64,000 bases of DNA from Flavobacterium panici (GTDB lineage Bacteria > Bacteroidota > Bacteroidia > Flavobacteriales > Flavobacteriaceae). The position numbers were made by a program, and so were the translations under genes. Shown piece by piece: positions 17,636 through 25,065 of the stretch. The DNA lies in contig NZ_CAIJDE010000034.1 in the NCBI RefSeq assembly GCF_903819335.1, positions 186,001 to 250,000 on the forward strand. The letters run 5' to 3'. Every line of letters starts with the position of its first letter. Position 1 is the stretch's first letter. A model generated the notes under the pieces. The model worked only from the letters and a program-made list of their open reading frames with translations. It made no database searches and was not told the origin of the DNA.

Positions 17636-17669
17636 AAAACCGATAAACTTTTTAAAGCTTATCGGTTTT
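17636..17669. terminator. Bidirectional terminator between the hydrolase and sufD
   Basis: AAAACCGATAA (17636-17646) pairs with TTATCGGTTTT (17659-17669). A- and T-rich flanks allow it to work for both convergent genes. Confidence 0.8.
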
Positions 17670-17691
17670 CATTTTTATTAAATAGAATTTT

Positions 17692-19008
17692 TTACAAATC
17701 AAATCCTAAATTCACGCCCAGTTTCATGGCAATGATTTTAGTAATTCTTTGTTTTAATTCTGGTATTTTAATGCTTTCGATTACTGCATTTGAGAATGCA
17801 TACATCAATAAAGCTTTAGCTTCTTTTTGTGGAATACCACGAGACTGCATGTAAAACATTGCTGTTTCATCAAGCTGTCCAACTGTACAACCGTGCGAAC
17901 ATTTTACGTCATCAGCAAAAATCTCTAATTGTGGTTTCGCATTGATAGTTGCTTTATCGCTCAATAAAATGTTGTTGCTTTTTTGAAAGGCATTTGTTTT
18001 TTGAGCTTCTTTATTTACTAAAATTTTTCCGTTGAAAACTCCTGTCGAACGATCAGAGAAAATTCCTTTATAATCCTGGAAGCTCTCGCAGTTTGGTTGT
18101 GCGTGGTTTACTAAAGTATAATGATCAACATGTTGTTTATCATTTAGAATTGAAATTCCGTTTAACGTACTTGTCAATCTTTCTCCAAAGTGGTAAAAGT
18201 TTAAGTTGTTACGAGTTAAATTTCCTCCAAATGAAAAAGTGTGTACGTAAGCATGACTTTCTTGTTGTTGAGAAACATAAGTATTGTCAACTAAGTTTGC
18301 TTCGCTATTATCGTTTTGGATTTTGTAATAATCAACAATCGCACGTTTTTGAGCAAAAATCTCAGTAACAGAGTTTGTTAAAACAGGATTTTCATTCAAA
18401 CTTTGGTGACGCTCGATAATTTGAACATGTGAATTTTCACCCACAATAACCAAATTTCTTGGCTGAACCATTAATGCAGCTTCGTTTCCAGTTGAGAAAT
18501 ACATAATCTCAATTGGTTTGTCGGCTACTTTTTTCTTCGGAATATTGATAAAAGCTCCTTCCATTGCAAATGCAGTATTTAATGACGTTAAACTGTCATC
18601 TTTACTTGCAATTTGATTAAAGTATGTATCAATAACCATTTTATATTTTGGTTTGGTCAATGCTGATGACATTAAGCAAACATCAATTCCGTCGTGCGTT
18701 GTAGAAGACAAATGCGAACTAAAAACACCATCAACAAATACTAATTTATAAGTATCTATTTCGTGTAAAAAGTATTTTTTTACCTGATTAAATTCGATTG
18801 CATTTTCTTCCTTTGGAAAAACCGTAAAGTCATTTTTTAAGATGGCATTTAGCGATGTATATTTCCAAGCTTCTTCTTTTTTGGTTGGGAAACCTTTATT
18901 TTCGAAGTTTTTTAAAGCATTTGTGCGTATGTCATGTAAATCTGAATGTACATCGACACGCTCTTCAAAAGCCATAAAAGACGATACTAATTTTTCTTTT
19001 AAATCCAT
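17692..19008 (-). CDS. sufD: SufD, scaffold subunit of the SufBCD complex
   Basis: 438 residues of the SufB/SufD beta-helix family. The C-terminal region has KPQLEIFADDVKCSHGCTVGQLDETAMFY in pieces typical of SufD: KCSHGCTVG, then SRGIPQKEAKALLMYAFSNAV. KCSHGCTVG carries the conserved Cys and His that form the SufB-SufD cluster interface. The protein has no enzyme activity itself and pairs with SufB, with SufC providing ATP hydrolysis. It is separated from sufC by the four-helix-bundle cassette, which lengthens an otherwise very short spacer. Confidence 0.94.
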   Translation of the reverse strand: MDLKEKLVSSFMAFEERVDVHSDLHDIRTNALKNFENKGFPTKKEEAWKYTSLNAILKNDFTVFPKEENAIEFNQVKKYFLHEIDTYKLVFVDGVFSSHLSSTTHDGIDVCLMSSALTKPKYKMVIDTYFNQIASKDDSLTSLNTAFAMEGAFINIPKKKVADKPIEIMYFSTGNEAALMVQPRNLVIVGENSHVQIIERHQSLNENPVLTNSVTEIFAQKRAIVDYYKIQNDNSEANLVDNTYVSQQQESHAYVHTFSFGGNLTRNNLNFYHFGERLTSTLNGISILNDKQHVDHYTLVNHAQPNCESFQDYKGIFSDRSTGVFNGKILVNKEAQKTNAFQKSNNILLSDKATINAKPQLEIFADDVKCSHGCTVGQLDETAMFYMQSRGIPQKEAKALLMYAFSNAVIESIKIPELKQRITKIIAMKLGVNLGFDL

Positions 19009-19019
19009 TGTTCTTTTTT

Positions 19020-19497
19020 AGTCTTAAAGTCGAATGTCTTAAAGTCTTAAAGTCTGAAACTTGTGTGGTTCTTACTTTTGATCTTTAAACTTTACGACTA
19101 GATTCCAAATATTTTATGAAACCACTTAATAATTTCGATATTTCAGTTACCGAATTTAAAAGCATTTCAAATTCTTCTTTTATAATATATTCTAAATCAA
19201 AAGCTAAATATAATTGAGATCTAACTTCTCCTGCAGATGCTTTGGCTACATATAAAAAATAAACAAACTCTTTATCTGTATTTCTTTCAAAGCCTTCTGC
19301 TATATTTGATGATATAGAAAGTGATGCGCGTCTTATTTGTCTAACGAAATCAAAGTCTTTTTTAAAATTAGAATTTTCAGTTGCCAGATATATTTTCTTG
19401 TTGAAGATTCTAGATTTCTGCCAGGAATTTATTTCTTCGAAAGAATTAAATTTACCCATAATTTTCTTTTGACTTTATGACTTTTGACTTTAAGACT
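19020..19497 (-). mobile_element. Putative cassette: four-helix-bundle gene bounded by inverted repeats
   Basis: AGTCTTAAAGTC occurs at 19020-19031 and again at 19043-19054. Its exact reverse complement GACTTTAAGACT is at 19486-19497. The segment between them holds only the 124-aa gene. Outside the repeats just 11 bp remain to the sufD start and 5 bp to the sufC stop, so removal of the segment would restore a tight sufC-sufD junction. GTC/GAC units recur every 7-8 bp in both flanks. Confidence 0.6.
19085..19459 (-). CDS. Four-helix bundle protein (23S rRNA intervening-sequence protein family)
   Basis: 124 residues. The family signature is QIRRASLSISSNIAEGFER (41-59) followed by EFVYFLYVAKASAGEVRSQL (64-83), as in S23/IVP proteins (TIGR02436). 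The family also resembles the accessory protein Avd of diversity-generating retroelements. Members form pentameric helical barrels and are thought to bind nucleic acid; the role of stand-alone copies is unknown. The last codons (SSRKV) are encoded by repeat-like DNA: ACTTTACGACT at 19089-19099 is also found at 22267-22277 in the sufA-sufB gap. It has no functional link to iron-sulfur assembly that I know of and looks like a passenger in the operon. Confidence 0.88.
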   Translation of the reverse strand: MGKFNSFEEINSWQKSRIFNKKIYLATENSNFKKDFDFVRQIRRASLSISSNIAEGFERNTDKEFVYFLYVAKASAGEVRSQLYLAFDLEYIIKEEFEMLLNSVTEISKLLSGFIKYLESSRKV

Positions 19498-19502
19498 ATT
19501 TT

Positions 19503-20249
19503 TTAGTTCTCTGCCTTGATCCAGTCGTATCCTTTTTCTTCTAATTCGTAAGCTAATTCTTTTCCACCAGATTTTACGATTTTTCCGTTGTAAAGAACGT
19601 GAACGAAATCAGGAACGATATAATCTAATAAACGTTGGTAGTGTGTGATCACAATAATTGCGTTTTTGTCGCTTTTTAATTTGTTTACACCATTTGCAAC
19701 GATTCTTAAAGCGTCGATATCAAGACCAGAATCTGTTTCATCAAGGATGGCTAATTTTGGCTCTAACATTGCCATTTGAAAAATTTCGTTTCTTTTTTTC
19801 TCTCCTCCAGAAAAACCTTCGTTTAAAGAACGAGATAAAAATTTACGGTCAATTTCTAATAATTCAGATTTTTCACGAATTACTTTCAACATTTCGTTTG
19901 CCGGCATTTCTTCTTGTCCGTTTGCTTTACGAGTTTCGTTGATTGCAGTTTTCATGAAGTTAGTAACGCTAACTCCAGGAATTTCTACAGGATATTGAAA
20001 CGAAAGAAAAACACCTTTATGTGCTCTCTCTTCAGGAGCTAAATCAGCAAGATCTTCTCCGTCAAGAATAACTTCTCCGTCTGTAACTTCATAGTTTTCG
20101 TTTCCTGCAATAACTGCAGAAAGTGTACTTTTTCCAGAACCGTTTGGTCCCATGATAGCGTGTACTTCGCCAGCTTTAACTTCTATATTAATTCCTTTCA
20201 GGATTTCTTTATCACCAATTGAGGCGTGAAGGTTTTTTATTGATAACAT
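19503..20249 (-). CDS. sufC: SufC ATPase of the SufBCD complex
   Basis: 248 residues, ABC-type ATPase that drives conformational change of the SufB-SufD scaffold. Walker A is GPNGSGKST (34-42), the signature is GFSGGEKKRNEI, and Walker B with the catalytic region is LAILDETDSGLDIDAL. VITHYQRLL carries the H-loop. The D-E-T-D-S-G-L-D variant is typical of SufC. It starts 13 bp after the FMN reductase gene and ends at the four-helix-bundle cassette. Confidence 0.96.
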   Translation of the reverse strand: MLSIKNLHASIGDKEILKGINIEVKAGEVHAIMGPNGSGKSTLSAVIAGNENYEVTDGEVILDGEDLADLAPEERAHKGVFLSFQYPVEIPGVSVTNFMKTAINETRKANGQEEMPANEMLKVIREKSELLEIDRKFLSRSLNEGFSGGEKKRNEIFQMAMLEPKLAILDETDSGLDIDALRIVANGVNKLKSDKNAIIVITHYQRLLDYIVPDFVHVLYNGKIVKSGGKELAYELEEKGYDWIKAEN

Positions 20250-20262
20250 TGTTTTTTTTATT

Positions 20263-20751
20263 TTATATAAATGTCAATTCTATTTTTGTTTGTTGGTTTA
20301 GGATGTTGGCATTAAAATGGGCGTGTCCTAAATATTCCATGCCTAAATAATCGGCAGTTTTTTTAAACGGAATGTAGAAACTTTCTTCGATTTCATTATC
20401 GTGTGAATTTGATATCACACCAATTTTCTTTCCTCTAAGTTTTCTTCCGGTTTCTTTTTCAATTCGGATTAAATCTGAAAACCGATCAAAAAAGACCTTC
20501 ATGATTCCGCTCATATTATACCAATAAATGGGCGTTGCAAAAATGAAAGTGTCATGATTTTCGATAATTCTTTTAATCAAAGGCAAAAAATCATCTTCAA
20601 TATTTTTGCTTTCGTAATCATAATACGAAATAGTATAATCACTTAGATTTACTACATCAATATTGTATTCTTTTGCAATTTCATCTACAATTCTTGTTGT
20701 ATTTCCGTTTTTTCTGGAAGAACCTAAAATGATGACTTTTTTATTTTCCAT
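20263..20751 (-). CDS. NADPH-dependent FMN reductase / flavodoxin-fold protein within suf
   Basis: 162 residues with a flavodoxin-like fold. The phosphate loop is GSSRKNGNTTRIV (11-23), and ATPIYWYNMSGIMKVFFDR is the FMN isoalloxazine-binding region of the NADPH-dependent FMN reductase/IsuD-like group. It sits 7 bp after sufB and 13 bp before sufC, so it is an integral member of the transcript. It could supply electrons for cluster assembly or reductive iron release, but it is not a standard Suf component and this role is inferred from position only. Confidence 0.8.
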   Translation of the reverse strand: MENKKVIILGSSRKNGNTTRIVDEIAKEYNIDVVNLSDYTISYYDYESKNIEDDFLPLIKRIIENHDTFIFATPIYWYNMSGIMKVFFDRFSDLIRIEKETGRKLRGKKIGVISNSHDNEIEESFYIPFKKTADYLGMEYLGHAHFNANILNQQTKIELTFI

Positions 20752-20758
20752 CTTCCAA

Positions 20759-22207
20759 TTATCCTACAGAACCTTCTAAAGAAATCTCTAATAATTTTTG
20801 AGCTTCAACAGCAAATTCCATTGGAAGTTTGTTCAATACATCTTTACTGAAACCGTTTACAATTAAGGCAATCGCTTTTTCAGTTGGGATACCTCTTTGG
20901 TTGCAATAGAAAACCTGATCTTCTCCAATTTTACTTGTCGTTGCTTCGTGCTCAATTTTAGCAGACGGATTTTTACTTTCGATATAAGGGAAAGTATGTG
21001 CTCCACAATTGTTCCCCATTAAAAGAGAATCACATTGAGAAAAGTTTCTTGCATTCTCAGCTCTTGGACTAATTTGCACTAAACCACGGTAACTGTTTTG
21101 TGATTTACCAGCCGAGATACCTTTAGAAATAATAGTCGATTTAGTGTTTTTACCTAAATGGATCATTTTAGTTCCTGTATCAGCTTGTTGGTAATTATTG
21201 GTAACGGCGATTGAATAAAATTCTCCTACCGAATTATCTCCTTTAAGTACGCAAGAAGGATATTTCCAAGTTACGGCAGAACCAGTTTCAACCTGTGTCC
21301 AAGAAATTTTAGCGTTTGTTTCGCATAGACCTCTTTTGGTTACGAAGTTGTAAACTCCACCTTTTCCTTCTTTGTTTCCAGGAAACCAGTTTTGAACTGT
21401 AGAATATTTAATTTCAGCATCGTCAAGAGCGATTAATTCAACTACAGCAGCGTGTAATTGGTTTTCGTCACGACTAGGAGCTGTACATCCTTCAAGGTAA
21501 GAAACATAACTTCCAGCATCAGCAATAACAAGAGTTCTTTCGAATTGTCCTGTTCCTGCCTGATTGATTCTGAAATAAGTTGAAAGTTCCATTGGGCAAC
21601 GAACGCCTTTTGGAATATAACAGAAACTTCCGTCAGAGAAAACCGCTGAGTTTAATGCTGCGTAGAAGTTATCTTTTTGAGGTACAACTGTTCCTAAATA
21701 TTTTTTTACTAATTCTGGATGTTCTTTAATAGCCTCAGAAATTGGACAGAAAATAATTCCTTTTTCGGCCAATGTTTTCTTGAAAGTTGTTGCTACAGAA
21801 ACAGAATCGACAACAATATCCATAGCGACATTGTTCATCATTTTTTGCTCATCAACAGAAATTCCAAGTTTTTTGTACATCTCTAAAAGTTCCGGATCAA
21901 CATCATCCAGAGTTTTGTTAGGATCTACTTGTTTTGGAGCTGAATAATAAGAAATTGCCTGAAAATCTGGTTTTTCGTAACGTACGTTTGCCCATTCTGG
22001 CTCAATCATTTCTTTCCACGCGCGAAAAGCCTCGATGCGCCATTCGGTCATCCATTCAGGTTCTTCTTTTTTTAGCGAAATAGCTCTTACAATTTCTTCG
22101 TTTAAGCCAATAGGGAAAGTTTCAGATTCTATATTAGTATAAAATCCGTATTCATATTCTTTGGTTTCGAGTTCGATTTTTAAATCGTCTTCTGTGTATT
22201 TGCTCAT
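20759..22207 (-). CDS. sufB: SufB, scaffold subunit for [Fe-S] assembly
   Basis: 482 residues, the usual SufB length. It shows [38 protein letters not shown] (a Cys thought to receive sulfur from SufE lies in the central beta-helix), [16 protein letters not shown] and, near the C-terminus, [20 protein letters not shown] with [16 protein letters not shown]. It follows sufA after an 82-bp gap filled with GTC/GAC repeat units. The gap between sufB and the next gene is 7 bp. Confidence 0.96.
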   Translation of the reverse strand: MSKYTEDDLKIELETKEYEYGFYTNIESETFPIGLNEEIVRAISLKKEEPEWMTEWRIEAFRAWKEMIEPEWANVRYEKPDFQAISYYSAPKQVDPNKTLDDVDPELLEMYKKLGISVDEQKMMNNVAMDIVVDSVSVATTFKKTLAEKGIIFCPISEAIKEHPELVKKYLGTVVPQKDNFYAALNSAVFSDGSFCYIPKGVRCPMELSTYFRINQAGTGQFERTLVIADAGSYVSYLEGCTAPSRDENQLHAAVVELIALDDAEIKYSTVQNWFPGNKEGKGGVYNFVTKRGLCETNAKISWTQVETGSAVTWKYPSCVLKGDNSVGEFYSIAVTNNYQQADTGTKMIHLGKNTKSTIISKGISAGKSQNSYRGLVQISPRAENARNFSQCDSLLMGNNCGAHTFPYIESKNPSAKIEHEATTSKIGEDQVFYCNQRGIPTEKAIALIVNGFSKDVLNKLPMEFAVEAQKLLEISLEGSVG

Positions 22208-22289
22208 TATTTTTTATTGTCTAATAGTTTTAAAGTCCAAAGTTTGAAGTCAATTTAGTCTTTATGACTTTACGACTTTCGGCTTTTGA
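22208..22289. repeat. GTC/GAC-unit repeat without an ORF in the sufA-sufB gap
   Basis: The gap contains TTTATGACTTTACGACTTTC (22261-22280) and TTTTAAAGTCCAAAG (22229-22243) in opposite orientation. ACTTTACGACT (22267-22277) is identical to 19089-19099, and TTATGACTTT also occurs beside the four-helix-bundle gene. It looks like a solo version of the repeat that flanks that gene. Confidence 0.6.
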
Positions 22290-22619
22290 CTAAAGAGAGA
22301 ATGATTCGCCGCAGCCACAAGTTCTGCTTGCATTTGGATTATTGAAAACGAATCCTTTTCCGTTTAATCCGCCAGAGAATTCTAAAATTGTTCCGGCTAA
22401 ATATAGAAATGATTTTTTTTCAACTGCAATTTGTATATCATTGTCTACGAATATTTTGTCATCTTCGCCCTTTGTTTTGTCAAACTTTAAGTCATAAGAC
22501 AAACCAGAGCATCCACCACTTTTTACGCCTACTCTTACGTAGTCGCTTGCGGCGTCAAAACCATCATCTGTCATCAAATCGATGATTTTCTTTTTGGCTG
22601 TATCAGAAACCTTTATCAT
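22290..22619 (-). CDS. sufA: A-type iron-sulfur carrier (SufA/IscA/HesB family)
   Basis: 109 residues with the three cluster-binding cysteines of A-type carriers: Cys37 in KSGGCSGLSY and Cys101/Cys103 in RTCGCGESF at the C-terminus. These proteins receive [2Fe-2S] or [4Fe-4S] clusters from SufBCD and deliver them to apoproteins. It is the first gene of the suf transcript, with a TATCTTTG promoter box 110 bp upstream. The name sufA follows from the operon; by sequence it could equally be called an IscA/ErpA-type carrier. Confidence 0.92.
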   Translation of the reverse strand: MIKVSDTAKKKIIDLMTDDGFDAASDYVRVGVKSGGCSGLSYDLKFDKTKGEDDKIFVDNDIQIAVEKKSFLYLAGTILEFSGGLNGKGFVFNNPNASRTCGCGESFSL

Positions 22620-22728
22620 TGTTTATGGTATTTGTTTTTAAAAGATCATTTTAATCTGCATTTAAATAGTAATCAATTTATTACATAAAATTTAAATGCC
22701 AATTTCAACGTTCAAATGAAATTGTCTG

Positions 22729-22736
22729 CAAAGATA
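22729..22736 (-). promoter_or_regulatory. -7 box of the suf operon
   Basis: TATCTTTG on the minus strand, a perfect TAnnTTTG box, predicts a leader of about 100 nt before sufA. The -33 element is unclear. The 373-bp gap to the divergent gene at 22993 otherwise shows only AT-rich DNA and the promoter at 22945-22976; I see no Fur-like or IscR-like site that I could defend. Confidence 0.5.
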
Positions 22737-22944
22737 CGACTTAAAAACCTTTTTCCATAACGGTTCACATTATTATAACAAATGTTAAAATAGAGAGAAG
22801 TTATTTTTGCCTAAAAGTCCTTTGTTGAGTGACTTTTAGTTTACAAAGAATTTTGTTTTTGAACGAAAAGTCAGATGATTCTGTAAAATACTGGTTTACT
22901 GCGCTTTAAGTTATTGTAAATAAGCTAAAAAACCGTATTTCTAC

Positions 22945-22976
22945 TTGTTTAGTCGAATAAAATAATGGTATTTTTG
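22945..22976 (+). promoter_or_regulatory. Promoter of the membrane coiled-coil gene
   Basis: TTG at 22945-22947, a 21-bp spacer and a perfect TATTTTTG at 22969-22976, 16 bp before the start codon. Confidence 0.55.
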
Positions 22977-22992
22977 CAATAAATTGTGATGA

Positions 22993-23922
22993 ATGATGAA
23001 GAAAAACCACACAAACGAATGGATCAGGGCACTTTTAGCAATATTCTTTATTTTTGGAATAGGTGCTACTTTTTATATATTTAGTAAAGAACTAAAAGAT
23101 GAGGCAGACAAGGAGGAAGCAAGCAATAAAAAAATTAAACTTGTCAATAACAATAAGGAGTACATTGCTCAAAAAAGTATTCTTGATTCTTTAAATGTTT
23201 TGAAATTAGAATATGATGTCGCAATTTTAGAAAAAACGGCCCTTTCGCAGCAATTGGCATTTGAAAAGAAGAATGTCGAAAATTTAATGGAAATTATAAA
23301 AGCATCTGAGAATCCTTCAAATACTCAAATTCAAATTTTTAGAAAACAGCTTTCAGATATGCAGACAGCATTAGCCTTTAAAATTGCAGAAATAAAAAGT
23401 CTTAAATCTCAAAATAAAAGCCTGCTTACTGAAATTGAATCTCAGAATGTTGTTATGTACAAACAAAAGGCAGAAAATGATACTTTAATTTTAAAGCAGA
23501 AAAAGTTAGAATCAACCATAAAAGATGCTTCAAAAATAGTTCTAAATAATTTTAAAGTGATTGCGCTTCGTGAAAAAAAATCGGGAAAAGAGCAGGAAAC
23601 AGACAAAGCAAAAAGTACTAATAAACTAAAAGTAAGTTTTTCGGTTAACGGAAATGCGGTTGCTAAAACAGGAAAAAGAGTATTTTATATTCAGGTTCTG
23701 GACCAAAAAAATACTGTTTTGGGCGAAAATAAATTAATAGAATTTGGCAACGATAAAGCTTTAGTTTACAGTTTTATTGTAGCAGCAGATTTTCAGGGAA
23801 AGGCTTTAAATCTATATGGAATTTTAAATTCTGACGAAAATCCGTTTAAAAAAGGAACATACTTTGTCAACTTCTTCGACAAACAAGAAATAATGGGAAG
23901 CGCTTCAATTACTTTGGAATAA
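22993..23922 (+). CDS. Membrane-anchored coiled-coil protein of unknown function
   Basis: 309 residues, not recognised. A single membrane segment (about 13-30, ALLAIFFIFGIGATFYIFS) is followed by a long charged heptad region (about 40-195), likely a coiled coil. It ends in a beta-rich domain (about 210-309) with KLKVSFSVNGNAVAKTG and KRVFYIQVLDQKNTVLGE. The layout suggests a periplasmic rod carrying a small binding domain. Two adjacent ATG codons (22993, 22996) could start it. It is a single gene, divergent from the suf operon. Confidence 0.75.
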   Translation: MMKKNHTNEWIRALLAIFFIFGIGATFYIFSKELKDEADKEEASNKKIKLVNNNKEYIAQKSILDSLNVLKLEYDVAILEKTALSQQLAFEKKNVENLMEIIKASENPSNTQIQIFRKQLSDMQTALAFKIAEIKSLKSQNKSLLTEIESQNVVMYKQKAENDTLILKQKKLESTIKDASKIVLNNFKVIALREKKSGKEQETDKAKSTNKLKVSFSVNGNAVAKTGKRVFYIQVLDQKNTVLGENKLIEFGNDKALVYSFIVAADFQGKALNLYGILNSDENPFKKGTYFVNFFDKQEIMGSASITLE

Positions 23923-23935
23923 AAGTATTTTTTTA

Positions 23936-24045
23936 GACCACTGATTTAACTGATCTAACAGGTTTACACAGAATCATTTAATTAGCTGCGTAGCTAAAAA
24001 TAAAAACACAATGGAAATCCGTTACATCGGTTAAATCGGTGGGCA
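23936..24045. repeat. Degenerate inverted repeat, CCACTGATTTAACTGAT type
   Basis: Left part CCACTGATTTAACTGAT starts at 23938; the right part ends CATCGGTTAAATCGGTGGGC at 24045. The centre carries the small palindrome TTAGCTGCGTAGCTAA (23982-23997). It lies between the coiled-coil gene and the metallo-hydrolase gene. Confidence 0.65.
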
Positions 24046-24138
24046 ATGTATATTTGTGAGAGAAACATTATTTTGAGAATGCCTAGCAAAAGGAATTTGG
24101 ATTTCCTAGCTTTGTTTTCTTATTAGAAATTTAAGCTC

Positions 24139-24996
24139 ATGAAACTTTACCCTATAGAATCCGGAAATTTTAAATTGGATGGCGGCGCTATGTTTGGCGT
24201 TGTTCCAAAAACTATTTGGAATAAAACCAATCCGGCGGACGAAAATAACCTTATTGATATCGCGGCGCGCTGTTTACTTATTGAAGATGGAAACCGCCTG
24301 ATTTTGATTGATACCGGAATGGGAGACAAACAATCGGAGAAATTCTTTGGTTATTATTCACTTTGGGGATCACATTCTATTGATAAATCATTGGCAAAAT
24401 ATGGTTTTCACCGAGATGATATTACCGATGTTTTTATGACACATTTACATTTTGATCATTGCGGCGGAAGTATTCAATGGAATTCTGAAAAGACTTTTTA
24501 TGAACCGGCTTTTAAAAATGCAAAATTCTGGACAAATGAAAATCACTGGAATTGGGCAACAAAACCAAATGCAAGGGAAAAAGCATCTTTCTTAACAGAA
24601 AATATTATCCCAATGCAGGAAAGCGGGCAATTGAATTTTATTGAAAGACCAGAAAGTGATTTTGGTTTCTCTAAAGAATTAGGTTTCGGAATTTTCTATG
24701 CAGATGGCCATACCGAAAAACAAATGATTCCGCATATTCAATATCAGGATAAAACAATAGTTTTTTGTGCTGATTTATTGGCAACGGCGGGACATCTTCC
24801 GCTTCCGTATGTTATGGGTTACGACACAAGACCTTTATTAACAATGCCGGAAAAAGCTAAATTTTTAAATGCTGCAGCAGATAATAATTATTATTTGTTT
24901 TTGGAACACGATGCTCACAATCAAATTATAACAGTCGAACATACAGAAAAAGGCGTGAGACTAAAAGAGGTTTTTACTTGCGAGGATATCTTCTAA
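24139..24996 (+). CDS. Metallo-beta-lactamase-fold hydrolase
   Basis: 285 residues. The zinc motif is THLHFDHCGG, with further metal ligands in YADGHTEKQMIPH and FCADLLATAGHLP, and LFLEHDAHNQI near the end. The order resembles the AHL-lactonase/AttM-like branch of the superfamily, but the substrate cannot be told; a general lactonase or esterase role is possible. There is no signal peptide, so it is cytoplasmic. Two perfect TAnnTTTG boxes lie upstream (TATATTTG 24049-24056, TAGCTTTG 24107-24114). It ends at a terminator shared with the convergent leucine-rich-repeat gene. Confidence 0.8.
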   Translation: MKLYPIESGNFKLDGGAMFGVVPKTIWNKTNPADENNLIDIAARCLLIEDGNRLILIDTGMGDKQSEKFFGYYSLWGSHSIDKSLAKYGFHRDDITDVFMTHLHFDHCGGSIQWNSEKTFYEPAFKNAKFWTNENHWNWATKPNAREKASFLTENIIPMQESGQLNFIERPESDFGFSKELGFGIFYADGHTEKQMIPHIQYQDKTIVFCADLLATAGHLPLPYVMGYDTRPLLTMPEKAKFLNAAADNNYYLFLEHDAHNQIITVEHTEKGVRLKEVFTCEDIF

Positions 24997-25004
24997 AAAA
25001 CATA

Positions 25005-25045
25005 AAAAAATCCCATTTTCAACTTAATGAAAATGGGATTTTTTA
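25005..25045. terminator. Bidirectional terminator, copy 1 of a 39-bp repeat
   Basis: AAAAAATCCCATTTTC pairs perfectly with GAAAATGGGATTTTTT around an AACTTAAT loop region. The sequence 25007-25045 is identical to 28343-28381 behind the second leucine-rich-repeat gene. Confidence 0.9.
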
Positions 25046-25065
25046 ATTGAACTAAATTGTATTGT

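Noticed and set aside
17540..17854. Plus-strand frame of 104 codons after the hydrolase
   Set aside because: It runs through the 30-bp palindrome and then antisense to the end of sufD. The first part is encoded by repeat DNA and nothing resembles a protein family.
19085..19459. Avd-like gene considered as part of a diversity-generating retroelement
   Set aside because: No reverse transcriptase, template repeat or variable repeat is present nearby.
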